A program made the position numbers and the translations under genes. A stretch of DNA of 39,838 nucleotides from Candidatus Nitrosopumilus sp. GTDB taxonomy: Archaea; Thermoproteota; Nitrososphaeria; Nitrososphaerales; Nitrosopumilaceae. The stretch's first letter is position 1. Each line of letters starts with the position of its first letter. Shown here one piece after another: positions 24,073-31,438 of this stretch. The DNA lies in the NCBI GenBank assembly GCA_028279625.1, contig JANQNM010000029.1:1-39838 (forward strand), read 5' to 3'. Under the pieces are notes generated by a model that did no database searches, was not told the DNA's origin, and was given only the letters and a program-made list of their open reading frames with translations.

Positions 24073-24558
24073 ATGTCAGCTGTGCAATTAGTGGATTATC
24101 CATTATTGTCAATTAATGCAGGAATTATTGGTGCAATCTTTATTTTCTTTTCAATCGCTTCAATGGCATCTGATTTTTCAATTTTTAATTTTGACTCTAA
24201 TGGGTGCTCATATGGATTTTATCTAGAACCTACAGAATCTCAGATTGCCATAACTGTGGCCGTAGGTATAATCCTTGTGCCTTTTGCACTTTCTTCATTA
24301 ATGATTCTTCTTCGAAACGAGATTGCTAGTTTTGTCACCTCTGTTGGATTTGCTTTGATTATTGCATCAGCAATCATGATAATTGCATCTCTTTCATGTA
24401 GAATCCCCTACGAATTTTTGACCAACATAATGATCACGCCTGCAATTCTAGCAGTGGGAATCACAATCTTGCTTACATTCCTAAAAAAGTCCAATTTCAA
24501 ATTCTCAAAAAGGGACACAAACAAGAAAAAGAAAGATGGTTTTGCAATGACATCTTAA
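24073..24558 (+). CDS. Four-helix membrane protein of unknown function
   Basis: The 161-aa protein has four hydrophobic segments (roughly residues 12-32, 57-78, 84-107 and 115-136) and a basic cytoplasmic tail (KKSNFKFSKRDTNKKKKDG). A loop with one Cys (SNGCSYGFYLEP) lies between helices 1 and 2, and a second Cys sits after helix 3 (SLSCRIPYEF), so an outside disulfide between the two is possible. No transporter or enzyme signature is visible. It appears to be transcribed alone, convergent with the C2H2 mini-gene. Confidence 0.7.
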   Translation: MSAVQLVDYPLLSINAGIIGAIFIFFSIASMASDFSIFNFDSNGCSYGFYLEPTESQIAITVAVGIILVPFALSSLMILLRNEIASFVTSVGFALIIASAIMIIASLSCRIPYEFLTNIMITPAILAVGITILLTFLKKSNFKFSKRDTNKKKKDGFAMTS

Positions 24559-24566
24559 AATATTTT

Positions 24567-24695
24567 TTAAAACCGCTTTCTGCTTCCTTCTAATATTCCT
24601 GATTCCCCATGAATTCTATCAATGTGTTTTGACAAATCTTCTTTGTTGTCAAAAATAGATTCACAGTATGGACAGGTAGGCATTCTTTTTGACAT
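24567..24695 (-). CDS. 42-aa C2H2 zinc-finger mini-protein
   Basis: From ATG 24695 to TAA 24567 the frame encodes MSKRMPTCPYCESIFDNKED, then LSKHIDRIHG and a short basic tail. This is one complete C2H2 finger: CPYC, twelve residues including the usual Phe and Leu, then H-x4-H. A protein consisting of one classical finger plus a tail is a common kind of small gene in these archaea. It is a likely nucleic-acid or protein contact module with no known target. It is too short for many gene callers but is well supported by the motif. Confidence 0.75.
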   Translation of the reverse strand: MSKRMPTCPYCESIFDNKEDLSKHIDRIHGESGILEGSRKRF

Positions 24696-24971
24696 AGAAT
24701 TTGTTGGAAGAAAACAACTTTATTCATTGTCTATATCTTCTTGTTTTGCTATATAGGATATTGAAAATCCGTAATTTGAAAAAACTAAAATGAAAACTGT
24801 TAATTCATGATTCGTATTTTCTTAATTGATCTTTAGTTAGAGAGATTTTTTTAAAGAATAGTACAAAATTATGTGTCCACAATGTGCTATATAGATCACT
24901 AAAAAGATCATAGATAAGGCATAAAGAAAATTCTCCGAATTGTATCATATGAACAAAGGAAGTGAGGATTA

Positions 24972-25778
24972 TTGGCAATAGTTCTATCTGATGACCGTGT
25001 TTCCAAGCACGAATTCAAGCAGCCTGATAAAATCAAAGTTGATTCACTAGCCGTATCTTTTGGAGACAAAAACATTCTCTCTGATGTTTCTCTTAATTTT
25101 AAAGAAAACAAGGTAACTGCAATAATGGGTCCATCAGGATGTGGAAAGACAGTCTTACTTAGATCTCTAAACAGAATGCATGATTTGAACAATAGTTCAA
25201 AAATCTCAGGAAGTGTATTTTTAGATAGCACGAATTTGTATTCGGATTCATTTGATCAATATCTTCACCGACAAAAAATTGGAATGGTTTTCCAAAAGCC
25301 AAACCCATTCCCTACAATGTCAATATATGACAATGTTGTTGCAGGACTGAAATTAAATGGTCTTCGAGACAAAGATAGACTAGATACGATTGCTGAAAGA
25401 TCTCTTAAAATGGCATACTTGTGGGATGAAGTAAAAGACAGGCTACATGTTAATGCTTTGGAGTTGTCAGGAGGTCAACAACAACGACTTTGCATCGCAA
25501 GAGCACTTGCAGTCAAGCCTGAAGTGCTATTGATGGATGAGCCAACTTCCGCATTAGACCCTCTTTCAACAGTAATGATTGAAGATTCCATTAGAGAACT
25601 AAAAAAAGACATGACAGTAGTTATAGTCACACACAATTTAGAACAAGCAAAACGTGTATCAGATTATGTTGTGTTTATGTATCTTGGAAAAGTAGTCGAA
25701 CATGGAGAAATTAATCAAATGTTTAATCATCCAAAAAAGGAATTAACAAAAAAATACCTCTCAGGGGCTTTTAGTTAA
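24972..25778 (+). CDS. pstB: Phosphate ABC transporter ATP-binding protein (PstB-like)
   Basis: The 268-aa ABC ATPase matches PstB. It has a Walker A GPSGCGKT (residues 53-60) followed by LLRSLNRMHDL, the PstB-typical Q-loop region GMVFQKPNPFPTMSIYDNVVAG, signature LSGGQQQRLCIARALA, Walker B LLMDEPTSALDP and the switch His in VIVTHNLEQAKRVSDY. It would energise high-affinity phosphate uptake. No pstS, pstC or pstA gene is adjacent, so it stands alone here. The start codon is TTG 24972, preceded by a purine-rich AAGGAAGTGAGG that can pair with 16S rRNA. A 276-base gap upstream has no gene. The polyphosphate-linked operon begins about 1.7 kb downstream on the other strand. Confidence 0.9.
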   Translation: MAIVLSDDRVSKHEFKQPDKIKVDSLAVSFGDKNILSDVSLNFKENKVTAIMGPSGCGKTVLLRSLNRMHDLNNSSKISGSVFLDSTNLYSDSFDQYLHRQKIGMVFQKPNPFPTMSIYDNVVAGLKLNGLRDKDRLDTIAERSLKMAYLWDEVKDRLHVNALELSGGQQQRLCIARALAVKPEVLLMDEPTSALDPLSTVMIEDSIRELKKDMTVVIVTHNLEQAKRVSDYVVFMYLGKVVEHGEINQMFNHPKKELTKKYLSGAFS

Positions 25779-25805
25779 TATCTAAACTAAGATACTCCTT
25801 TAGTC

Positions 25806-26255
25806 TTAAATGGGCTCATCTTTTGAGATGTTTTTTGAAGTGTCTATTTGTTTTTCAATTTTTTCAAATCTTAATACTAGAAACACAGCAATTGCACTGA
25901 TTATGGCTATGTAATATTCTCCAATTCCTACAGAAAGACCAATTCCTGCAACAACCCACATTGTGGCTGCACTTGTGATGCCTTTTACATGTCCTTTGTG
26001 TGCAATAATACTACCTGCTCCCAAAAATCCAATTCCTGCAACAATTCCTGCAGCAATCCTGGATGGTTCTATGTCAAATGCTAAAGAAGAAGTTGCAAAA
26101 ATAGTTGCTCCCAAAGATACCAACATGTGAGTTCTTAATCCAGCTGGTCTATGTTTTAATTCTCTTTCAAATCCAATTAAAGCTCCCAGTCCAATTCCCA
26201 ACAATAAACGAAACAACATTTCAATATCAAAAGTCTGAAATCCTTCAAATGCCAC
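25806..26255 (-). CDS. MgtC/SapB-family membrane protein
   Basis: The 149-aa protein has four hydrophobic segments and the MgtC/SapB family signature: GIGLGALIGFERELKHRPAGLRTHMLVSLGA near the N-terminus, then GIVAGIGFLGAGSII and GHVKGITSAATMWVVAGIGLSVG. It is the short form, lacking the C-terminal cytosolic domain of MgtC. Family members are linked to magnesium limitation or phosphate and ATP homeostasis; the biochemical activity is not settled. The start is GTG 26255. It is convergent with pstB, ending 27 bases after that gene stops, and the neighbourhood is rich in phosphate-related genes. Confidence 0.88.
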   Translation of the reverse strand: MAFEGFQTFDIEMLFRLLLGIGLGALIGFERELKHRPAGLRTHMLVSLGATIFATSSLAFDIEPSRIAAGIVAGIGFLGAGSIIAHKGHVKGITSAATMWVVAGIGLSVGIGEYYIAIISAIAVFLVLRFEKIEKQIDTSKNISKDEPI

Positions 26256-26413
26256 ATACTAATATGACGTTTTTAATTAAATAAAACTCGGATAAATTTC
26301 AATTTTGAGAATTATAAAATACGAATTTTGTGTACAATTACATAAACAAAAAAATTCTATATAGAAAAATAATTCAAAAAAAAGTTTTTTAATTGTAAAA
26401 AAATATTTGAATT

Positions 26414-26755
26414 ATGTCATCAAATCAATTTGCAGAATTAGTAAATCAAGAAAAAGCAAAGATTAAAGCTGTTGAAGAAAAAATAAAGAATGCAAAAATT
26501 GAATTAAAAAAAGTAAAAGTAGAAGCAAAAAAGAAAATTAATGCAGCAAAAAGTGAAGAAAAGAAAAAACAAAAAGCCGCAAAAAAATTAGTAAAACTCC
26601 AGGCAAGGAAGAAAAAAATTGTGGCAAAGAGAAAACTAAAAGAATCAAAAAAACAACTCAAACAGACAAAAAAACAGGTAAAAGCAGAAGCAAAATCAAA
26701 AATTAGTGCTGCAAAGAAGATGCTAAAACAAGTAAAAAAAGAAACAAAATCCTGA
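26414..26755 (+). CDS. Lysine-rich coiled-coil protein, histone H1-like in composition
   Basis: The 113-aa protein is extremely basic: I count 40 lysines. Blocks of KK and KKK alternate with Ala, Glu, Val and Leu in a pattern fit for a long helix (for example EAKKKINAAKSEEKKKQKAAKKL). There is no hydrophobic core, Cys or membrane segment. It could coat DNA, RNA or polyphosphate. It ends one base before the CHAD gene of the polyphosphate-linked operon on the other strand. Lysine/alanine-rich H1-like proteins have been linked with polyphosphate granules in Pseudomonas, so an anionic-polymer partner is a reasonable guess. The low-complexity sequence itself gives no family assignment. Confidence 0.75.
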   Translation: MSSNQFAELVNQEKAKIKAVEEKIKNAKIELKKVKVEAKKKINAAKSEEKKKQKAAKKLVKLQARKKKIVAKRKLKESKKQLKQTKKQVKAEAKSKISAAKKMLKQVKKETKS

Positions 26756-26756
26756 C

Positions 26757-27521
26757 TTAGAGTGTAGCCGATAGAGAATCAGCCAATTTGTGATAAATTT
26801 CACTTCGTATTTTTTTCTCATTTGAAAGAATGGATGTCAACTCTGATTCTTTTTTTCCATATTTTTTCAAGAAATCAATAGTAATATCGCAGTCATGAAT
26901 GGAGCCAAGCAATTTTTGAAATGTTTTCATGTTGTCTATGACGTGTTGGTATTTTCCATCAGGATCAATTTCTAATATGTATCGTAGTTTTTTGGCAGTC
27001 TTTCTCATAGAATGCAACTCATCGATTTTAGATTCATCTGATATGACAACTGGAATGTAGTCATGAATTTTTGTGATTAGCGAAAAGATCTTTTTATCAT
27101 ATTTCTTGACTATTTTTTCATCATCTATCTTTTTTAAATTTGAAAATTCTAATTTGGATATTTTTTTTGCGTCTTTTAGTATTTTTTTGAGCTTTTTGTT
27201 CTTTTGATTGATGATATTTTTTATGATTTTAGAATCTTCTAACAATCCATTTTTTTGTAATTTTTTAATTATTACATCCATATCTCGAATTGAGCTATTT
27301 TTTTTAAACAGTAATTTGTACGAGGATACAAAACTGTCCATTTTTTTCCTCTTGCATGAATTTGGAAAAATAAAGTACATTGCCTCTAATCGCCGAATTG
27401 AAGTACGTAATTGATGGATTTGTTCTTCGCCTGGTTCTGCTAAAAAATCGTTTAACCTATTTTTTGACTGAATTTGTTTTTCGTGAAGAATACTTTGAAA
27501 AACATTACTTTCATCACTCAT
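26757..27521 (-). CDS. CHAD-domain protein (polyphosphate-binding family)
   Basis: The 254-aa protein is one CHAD domain: an all-helical bundle with conserved His and many Lys/Arg. The N-terminal repeat shows EEQIHQLRTSIRRLEAMYFIF and the central SIRDMDVIIKKL. The second half repeats the pattern with IDELHSMRKTAKKLRYILEI and LGSIHDCDITIDFL. The HxxR..RR and D-x-D positions are the family marks. CHAD domains bind inorganic polyphosphate through their basic face. The gene overlaps the stop of the upstream kinase-like gene by four bases (ATGA), so translation is coupled. It is the last gene of the sixA-ppx-kinase-kinase-CHAD operon. Confidence 0.88.
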   Translation of the reverse strand: MSDESNVFQSILHEKQIQSKNRLNDFLAEPGEEQIHQLRTSIRRLEAMYFIFPNSCKRKKMDSFVSSYKLLFKKNSSIRDMDVIIKKLQKNGLLEDSKIIKNIINQKNKKLKKILKDAKKISKLEFSNLKKIDDEKIVKKYDKKIFSLITKIHDYIPVVISDESKIDELHSMRKTAKKLRYILEIDPDGKYQHVIDNMKTFQKLLGSIHDCDITIDFLKKYGKKESELTSILSNEKKIRSEIYHKLADSLSATL

Positions 27522-28252
27522 GATACTTTTGAAAGATATTTGCTAATCTGCCTTTCTAGTCTTTTGTGAGTTTCTTCAACAGAGTAATTTCCATTTACCA
27601 GAGTGAGATCGTATTTCTTTTTTAGAACAACAAATTCCTTGGCAAGTTTTTGTTGGTAGGTGATAAAAGACTCAAACATATCGTCAGATATGCCTAAATC
27701 TGCACCTGATTCGTAATAATCAAGACTTTGTCTCTTTTCAAACACTCTGTGGACTAATTTGTATGGGTCTACATCTATGTAAAACGTCAAGTCTGGAACA
27801 AGTGCAAAACTAAACAAGTCACTAGACCACTTTCTTTTAATCCCTCTTACCGTGTTTCTAGCCATCAATGTGTAGATATAGCGGTCAGCAAGAACCACAT
27901 AACCTGCTTGAAGTGCAGGAATGATTTTTTGTTCTAACTGGTCTGCAAAATCAGCTGCATAAAATAAAGCAAGGGTTCTTTTTCCAAGTGAAACATTTCT
28001 TTTAGCTTCTAAAATTCCTTGACTGATAAGGTCAGAACGATTTAGACCAGTGTTCAATACTGCATAACCATCTGCTTCAAGCTTTGCAGTTAACATCTCG
28101 ATTTGAGTACTTCTTCCAGATGCATCTGGACCTTCAATAACAATTAGTCTTCCAGAAATTTCCAAGTCTTTAAGATAAGGTAATCCTCCAAACTTTTTTG
28201 TTCCATACCATTTTGGTTTTCTGTTCTTTATTCCTCGTATCAAGTCTGCCAT
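27518..28252 (-). CDS. Thymidylate-kinase-like P-loop protein with altered Walker A (paralogue 2)
   Basis: The 244-aa protein has the thymidylate-kinase fold: P-loop region LIVIEGPDASGRSTQ, an AADFADQLEQ helix, the DRY motif in VLADRYIYTLMARN, and LTFYIDVDP with a following lid-like basic segment. In the P-loop the invariant lysine is Arg (Arg47 in GPDASGRST). The upstream paralogue keeps lysine. An N-terminal extension of about 35 residues is present. I start at ATG 28252, which overlaps the upstream stop as TGATG; a TTG directly before it is possible. Arg for Lys usually cripples P-loop kinases, so this may be a regulatory or structural partner of paralogue 1. The operon context suggests polyphosphate-linked chemistry rather than dTMP phosphorylation. 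Confidence 0.8.
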   Translation of the reverse strand: MADLIRGIKNRKPKWYGTKKFGGLPYLKDLEISGRLIVIEGPDASGRSTQIEMLTAKLEADGYAVLNTGLNRSDLISQGILEAKRNVSLGKRTLALFYAADFADQLEQKIIPALQAGYVVLADRYIYTLMARNTVRGIKRKWSSDLFSFALVPDLTFYIDVDPYKLVHRVFEKRQSLDYYESGADLGISDDMFESFITYQQKLAKEFVVLKKKYDLTLVNGNYSVEETHKRLERQISKYLSKVS

Positions 28253-28959
28253 CAAGGCACCTCCATCACTGTTTTCTTTTTTAGTTTCTTTGGAAGGAGT
28301 TTTCTTACTCTTTCTCTCATCACTTTTTGTTGTTCTTGAATTTGTGCAGTGGCATCCATTACGTAGAAATCTTCACGTTTACTCATCTCTTCGTACTGAT
28401 CAACAATTTTACTTTGGAAAATTCTAAAACTATCGTAGATGTCTTTTGATAAATTCAAATCCATTCCAGCTTCATAGAATTTCAGTTTTGGTCTGCCAGA
28501 AAGAATTCGATCCATTGCAGTATCTAGAGGAACCCTAAAGTAGAATGCAATGTCGGGTTTTATTGCAAAATCATACACTTTTCTTACCCAGTTGGGGTTG
28601 CATCCTCTTGTAACGTCCCGGGCATATGCAGTGTAGATGTATCTGTCTGCTAAAACAAAATATCCTGCTCGTAATAATGGCAATATATTACGTTCAAATC
28701 GGTCTGCAAAGTCAGTTGCATGAAGTAAGCTAAAAGTTGTCGGAGTGAGGTTTTCTTTCTTTTTTCCTTTTGAGGTAATTGATTTTACCATATCCGATGA
28801 ATTCCATTCGGTTCTAAACACCTCAAATCCATTATATCGTAACCATTTTTCTAATAATCGTAGTTGGGTAGACTTTCCAGAGCCATCAACTCCTTCTACA
28901 ACTATAAGCTTTCCAGGAATACCATGATTTTTCAGAGTTTTTTTCGCAGATAATGACAA
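28252..28959 (-). CDS. Thymidylate-kinase-like P-loop kinase (paralogue 1)
   Basis: The 235-aa protein belongs to the thymidylate kinase superfamily. It has Walker A GVDGSGKST (residues 23-31, Lys29 present), then HATDFADRFERNILPLLRAG, the DRYIYTAYARD motif that corresponds to DRY in dTMP kinases, PDIAFYFRVPLDTAMDRIL (Walker B-like and lid), and a strongly basic C-terminus (RKLLPKKLKKKT). The base-specific pocket cannot be confirmed by eye. Canonical polyphosphate kinase 2 has the same overall fold class, though its PPK2 signature motifs are not seen. Start codon is TTG 28959. It lies 57 bases after ppx and overlaps paralogue 2 by one base. It could be ordinary dTMP kinase, but tandem duplication inside a polyphosphate operon is notable. 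Confidence 0.85.
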   Translation of the reverse strand: MSLSAKKTLKNHGIPGKLIVVEGVDGSGKSTQLRLLEKWLRYNGFEVFRTEWNSSDMVKSITSKGKKKENLTPTTFSLLHATDFADRFERNILPLLRAGYFVLADRYIYTAYARDVTRGCNPNWVRKVYDFAIKPDIAFYFRVPLDTAMDRILSGRPKLKFYEAGMDLNLSKDIYDSFRIFQSKIVDQYEEMSKREDFYVMDATAQIQEQQKVMRERVRKLLPKKLKKKTVMEVP

Positions 28960-28966
28960 CTATGAT

Positions 28967-29017
28967 TTTACGAATAGCGTAAACTATCTATAAATTTTCT
29001 ATATGTTTTACGAAAAC
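28967..29017 (-). promoter_or_regulatory. Possible internal promoter with flanking dyads before the kinase pair
   Basis: On the minus strand ATTTATAGATAG (28985-28996) could be a TATA box about 30 bases before TTG 28959. It is flanked by TTTACG-AATAG-CGTAAA (28967-28983) on the start-codon side and GTTTT-ACG-AAAAC (29005-29017) on the other. A TTTACG half-site recurs in both dyads. This arrangement would suit a repressor controlling kinase and CHAD expression separately from sixA-ppx. Confidence 0.4.
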
Positions 29018-30597
29018 TACATAATTCCAAGAGGTTTGAAATAGGGTTGTTCTGATGTTTCATAATACATCGTCAATTCGACCTTAATTCCAAGAATGTT
29101 TTCTAATTTTGTGCAAGCTTGTTTTAGCAAAACTTCTGGGAAATGATTTTTTGAGACACGTACTTCAAGATGTAATGAGTCTGGACTATTTGATTTGGGT
29201 TTTAGTAGAGTTCCTGTTTTGTGAAAAATATCACAAAGCGAAACTACAGTTGATATTTTTTTAATAGTTTTCTTGTCTGTTTGCTCTAAGATTTGCTCGA
29301 ACCGAGAAATCAATGATTCTGCTTTCTTTTTCTTTTTTGAATAAATTATTGATAATGCGACAATTAATTGCTCTCTATGAGATAGAATGCTATCATCATC
29401 AAGTATGGTGTACAAGACATTGTCTACATCCCTGAATGAGGAAAGAGTGTCGATTTTTGAAATGGATTGTGCCAATAACACTCGTTCATTGTCAGAAACT
29501 AGGTTCATTGAAAATAACAACCTGACTAAATCTTCAACATATTCAGATAGTACGTCAGGTTGGCAGGAAAGATGAATGAGTTCTTCTACATGAACTATGT
29601 CTATTTCATGTTTGGAAAATTCTTGAGGGTACTGTAATGATAACGATAGAGTTCCTTCTCTGAGGCCTTGAGCACTGACAACTAGAGAAGAGAAGCCAAG
29701 TTTTTTCATCAGTTCGGAAATAACAATTGAGCCTGCCTTGATAGTGTCAGATCTGCTACCGCCAATTGATTCGATTTTTGAAATTTTTTCAATATCTTGA
29801 TTCAATAATTCATTGGTGATGTTGTTTAGAGACTCTTCACTTAGAGGGTAATTATGTAATTTTTTGAGAGGATAGTTGATTTTTTCTTGATTGTATTTGG
29901 CTATTGCACGAAGAGTTCCTCCCACTCCAACCAAAACAACATCATCAGAATCAGAAATTCCTAAAGATTCTCTAGTAGGTAATTCATTTTGAACATATTC
30001 TTTGATTTCTGAAATTGTTTTTTCAGAAAATTCTGAATTTTTTGGAAATTTTTGTGTTAATCGCAAGGAGCCCAAAGGTAAAGAAATTACCTTTTGAATT
30101 TCAAAATTTTTTGAAGAGACTATCTCTAGACTTCCACCTCCAATATCAAAAAACACTGTAGATGGTAAATTCAATGAACGGATGGCTCCTGCATGTGAGT
30201 AAATGGCTTCTTCGTGTTCTGATAATATTTTGAAATTAAATCCTGTCTCTTTTCTGATTTGTTCTATGAAATTTATTTTATTCTTTGCATCTCTAACTGC
30301 ACTGGTAGCTACTGCAAGAACATAATCAATTTGTTCAAAGTCAATGATATTTCTAAATAATTTGAGAGAGTCAATGGTTTTTTCAATATGGCTTTGTTGA
30401 ATAACTCCGTCAACTAGACCTTCGGCAAGTTTGATGCGAACTGATTCTTGATGGTATGGCTTGTATGAGTTTTGAGAATCAACATTAAAGTTTACCATTT
30501 TCACTGAATTAGAACCTAGATCAATTACGGATGCTTTTCCAGTTCCATCTCTAGAATTTGGGAATTTTTTCAATCCATTGGTTTTCTTCAAGATCAT
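29017..30597 (-). CDS. ppx: Exopolyphosphatase / GppA-family phosphatase
   Basis: The 526-aa protein is of the ASKHA-fold Ppx/GppA family, which hydrolyses polyphosphate from its ends or pppGpp. Motifs in order are VIDLGSNSVKMV (phosphate 1), LAVATSAVRDAKN, ILSEHEEAIYSHAGA with the catalytic Glu, FFDIGGGSLEIV (phosphate 2), and VGVGGTLRAIAKY. The second half (from about residue 330) is helical, like the HD-related domain of GppA, but the HD signature is weak or lost. An N-terminal stretch of about 20 residues precedes the fold. It lies 32 bases after sixA on the same strand and 57 bases before the kinase pair. Exopolyphosphatase is favoured over GppA because of the CHAD neighbour and the archaeal background. 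Confidence 0.9.
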   Translation of the reverse strand: MILKKTNGLKKFPNSRDGTGKASVIDLGSNSVKMVNFNVDSQNSYKPYHQESVRIKLAEGLVDGVIQQSHIEKTIDSLKLFRNIIDFEQIDYVLAVATSAVRDAKNKINFIEQIRKETGFNFKILSEHEEAIYSHAGAIRSLNLPSTVFFDIGGGSLEIVSSKNFEIQKVISLPLGSLRLTQKFPKNSEFSEKTISEIKEYVQNELPTRESLGISDSDDVVLVGVGGTLRAIAKYNQEKINYPLKKLHNYPLSEESLNNITNELLNQDIEKISKIESIGGSRSDTIKAGSIVISELMKKLGFSSLVVSAQGLREGTLSLSLQYPQEFSKHEIDIVHVEELIHLSCQPDVLSEYVEDLVRLLFSMNLVSDNERVLLAQSISKIDTLSSFRDVDNVLYTILDDDSILSHREQLIVALSIIYSKKKKKAESLISRFEQILEQTDKKTIKKISTVVSLCDIFHKTGTLLKPKSNSPDSLHLEVRVSKNHFPEVLLKQACTKLENILGIKVELTMYYETSEQPYFKPLGIM

Positions 30598-30629
30598 AAA
30601 TTTATCCTCATTGAATTAAAAAAAATTAT

Positions 30630-31130
30630 CTATCTGCATAGTTTCTTAAGTTGTTTTGGAGTCATGATGCTTCTAAGAGATCCAGTGACCTTACCTTTTG
30701 TGATATTACACCTCACATGTGCAAGACCTCCTTTTTTTAAGGAAATGTCAACTGTAAAGTTATTTGATATAATTTTAGAAATCAGATCTGTCAGATGAGG
30801 CTCATGTCCTACTAACATGATAGATGAATCAGGTTTTAACGTAGTTAATCTTTTGATGGTTTTCTCTACATCAATTTCAGGTTTTAATTCATTCCAAATC
30901 TTGACGGGTTTTTTACTTTTAACATATTTGATGGCAATTTCTGCAGTTTGTTTTGCACGGATCAAAGGACTTGAGATTATATCATCTACATCAATTTCCA
31001 AATTTTTTATTGCTTTAGCAATACAATCTAGTTCCTTTTTGCCTACTTCTGTTAATTCTCTTTTGGCATCACTTGCAATGCTTTGTGTGTGCTCTTGTGC
31101 TTTTCCGTGTCGTAACAAGTACAATTCCAT
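30630..31130 (-). CDS. sixA: SixA-like phosphohistidine phosphatase
   Basis: The 166-aa histidine-phosphatase-fold protein has the RHG triad start LLRHGKAQ (Arg7, His8), the SSPLIRAKQTAEI segment (second Arg) and VGHEPHLTDL with the second catalytic His. It is short, without the insertions of phosphoglycerate mutase, and therefore SixA-like. In bacteria SixA removes phosphate from histidine of phosphotransfer proteins. In archaea SixA-like genes frequently stand beside CHAD and ppx, and the substrate is unknown. A TATA-like ATAAAATAAC centred 26 bases upstream of ATG 31130 suggests that this is the first gene of a leaderless polyphosphate-linked operon that continues with ppx, the two kinase-like genes and CHAD. 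Confidence 0.88.
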   Translation of the reverse strand: MELYLLRHGKAQEHTQSIASDAKRELTEVGKKELDCIAKAIKNLEIDVDDIISSPLIRAKQTAEIAIKYVKSKKPVKIWNELKPEIDVEKTIKRLTTLKPDSSIMLVGHEPHLTDLISKIISNNFTVDISLKKGGLAHVRCNITKGKVTGSLRSIMTPKQLKKLCR

Positions 31131-31150
31131 ACAGATACTTTGAGAGATTA

Positions 31151-31160
31151 GTTATTTTAT
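31151..31160 (-). promoter_or_regulatory. Putative TATA box of the sixA-ppx-kinase-CHAD operon
   Basis: On the minus strand ATAAAATAAC is centred about 26 bases before the sixA ATG (31130), giving a leaderless transcript. It separates the operon from the two mini-genes upstream. Confidence 0.45.
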
Positions 31161-31203
31161 TGATAAGATGTTATTTTGTGGAATCTATATAGAATTTTAC
31201 AGA

Positions 31204-31284
31204 TTATTGATTTTCTTGACCGTCTGATTTTTCTTTTTTACACCAACAATTTGGACTACAATGCATTTTTGAAATCTCAGACAT
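31204..31284 (-). CDS. 26-aa Cys/His-containing micropeptide
   Basis: From ATG 31284 to TAA 31204 the frame reads MSEISKMHCSPNCWCKKEK, then SDGQENQ. Three Cys and one His in HCSPNCWC form a compact possible metal-binding knot. Its start lies inside the end of the preceding 53-aa frame (eight-base overlap), which suggests coupled translation. It is very short, so coding status is uncertain, but the clustering of Cys and His is not what random AT-rich sequence usually gives. Confidence 0.35.
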   Translation of the reverse strand: MSEISKMHCSPNCWCKKEKSDGQENQ

Positions 31285-31438
31285 GGCATACTCCTTTGTT
31301 TTTCTCCCTATCATTGCAATTTTGATGAATAACCGTAGATGACTCTCTAACAATTTGTTTTAGTTCTGCTACCTCTGGTGACAATAAAATTTTTGAAAAT
31401 AAGGCATTGTTGTGCTCAAGGAAGGTTGTAGCAGTCAT
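31277..31438 (-). CDS. 53-aa hypothetical protein
   Basis: The frame from ATG 31438 to TGA 31277 encodes a soluble, mainly helical 53-residue protein (FLEHNNALFSKILLSPEVAELKQIVRESS) ending in a Cys-containing polar tail. A TATA-like TTTTATTC lies about 25 bases upstream, consistent with a leaderless mini-gene. It is followed by the overlapping 26-aa Cys-rich frame. I know no family. It sits between uspA and sixA on the same strand. Confidence 0.45.
   Translation of the reverse strand: MTATTFLEHNNALFSKILLSPEVAELKQIVRESSTVIHQNCNDREKNKGVCHV

Noticed and set aside
27518-28959. Canonical PPK2 polyphosphate kinase
   Set aside because: The two proteins carry thymidylate-kinase motifs such as DRYIYT and lack the PPK2 signature motifs I would expect, so they are called only as thymidylate-kinase-like.
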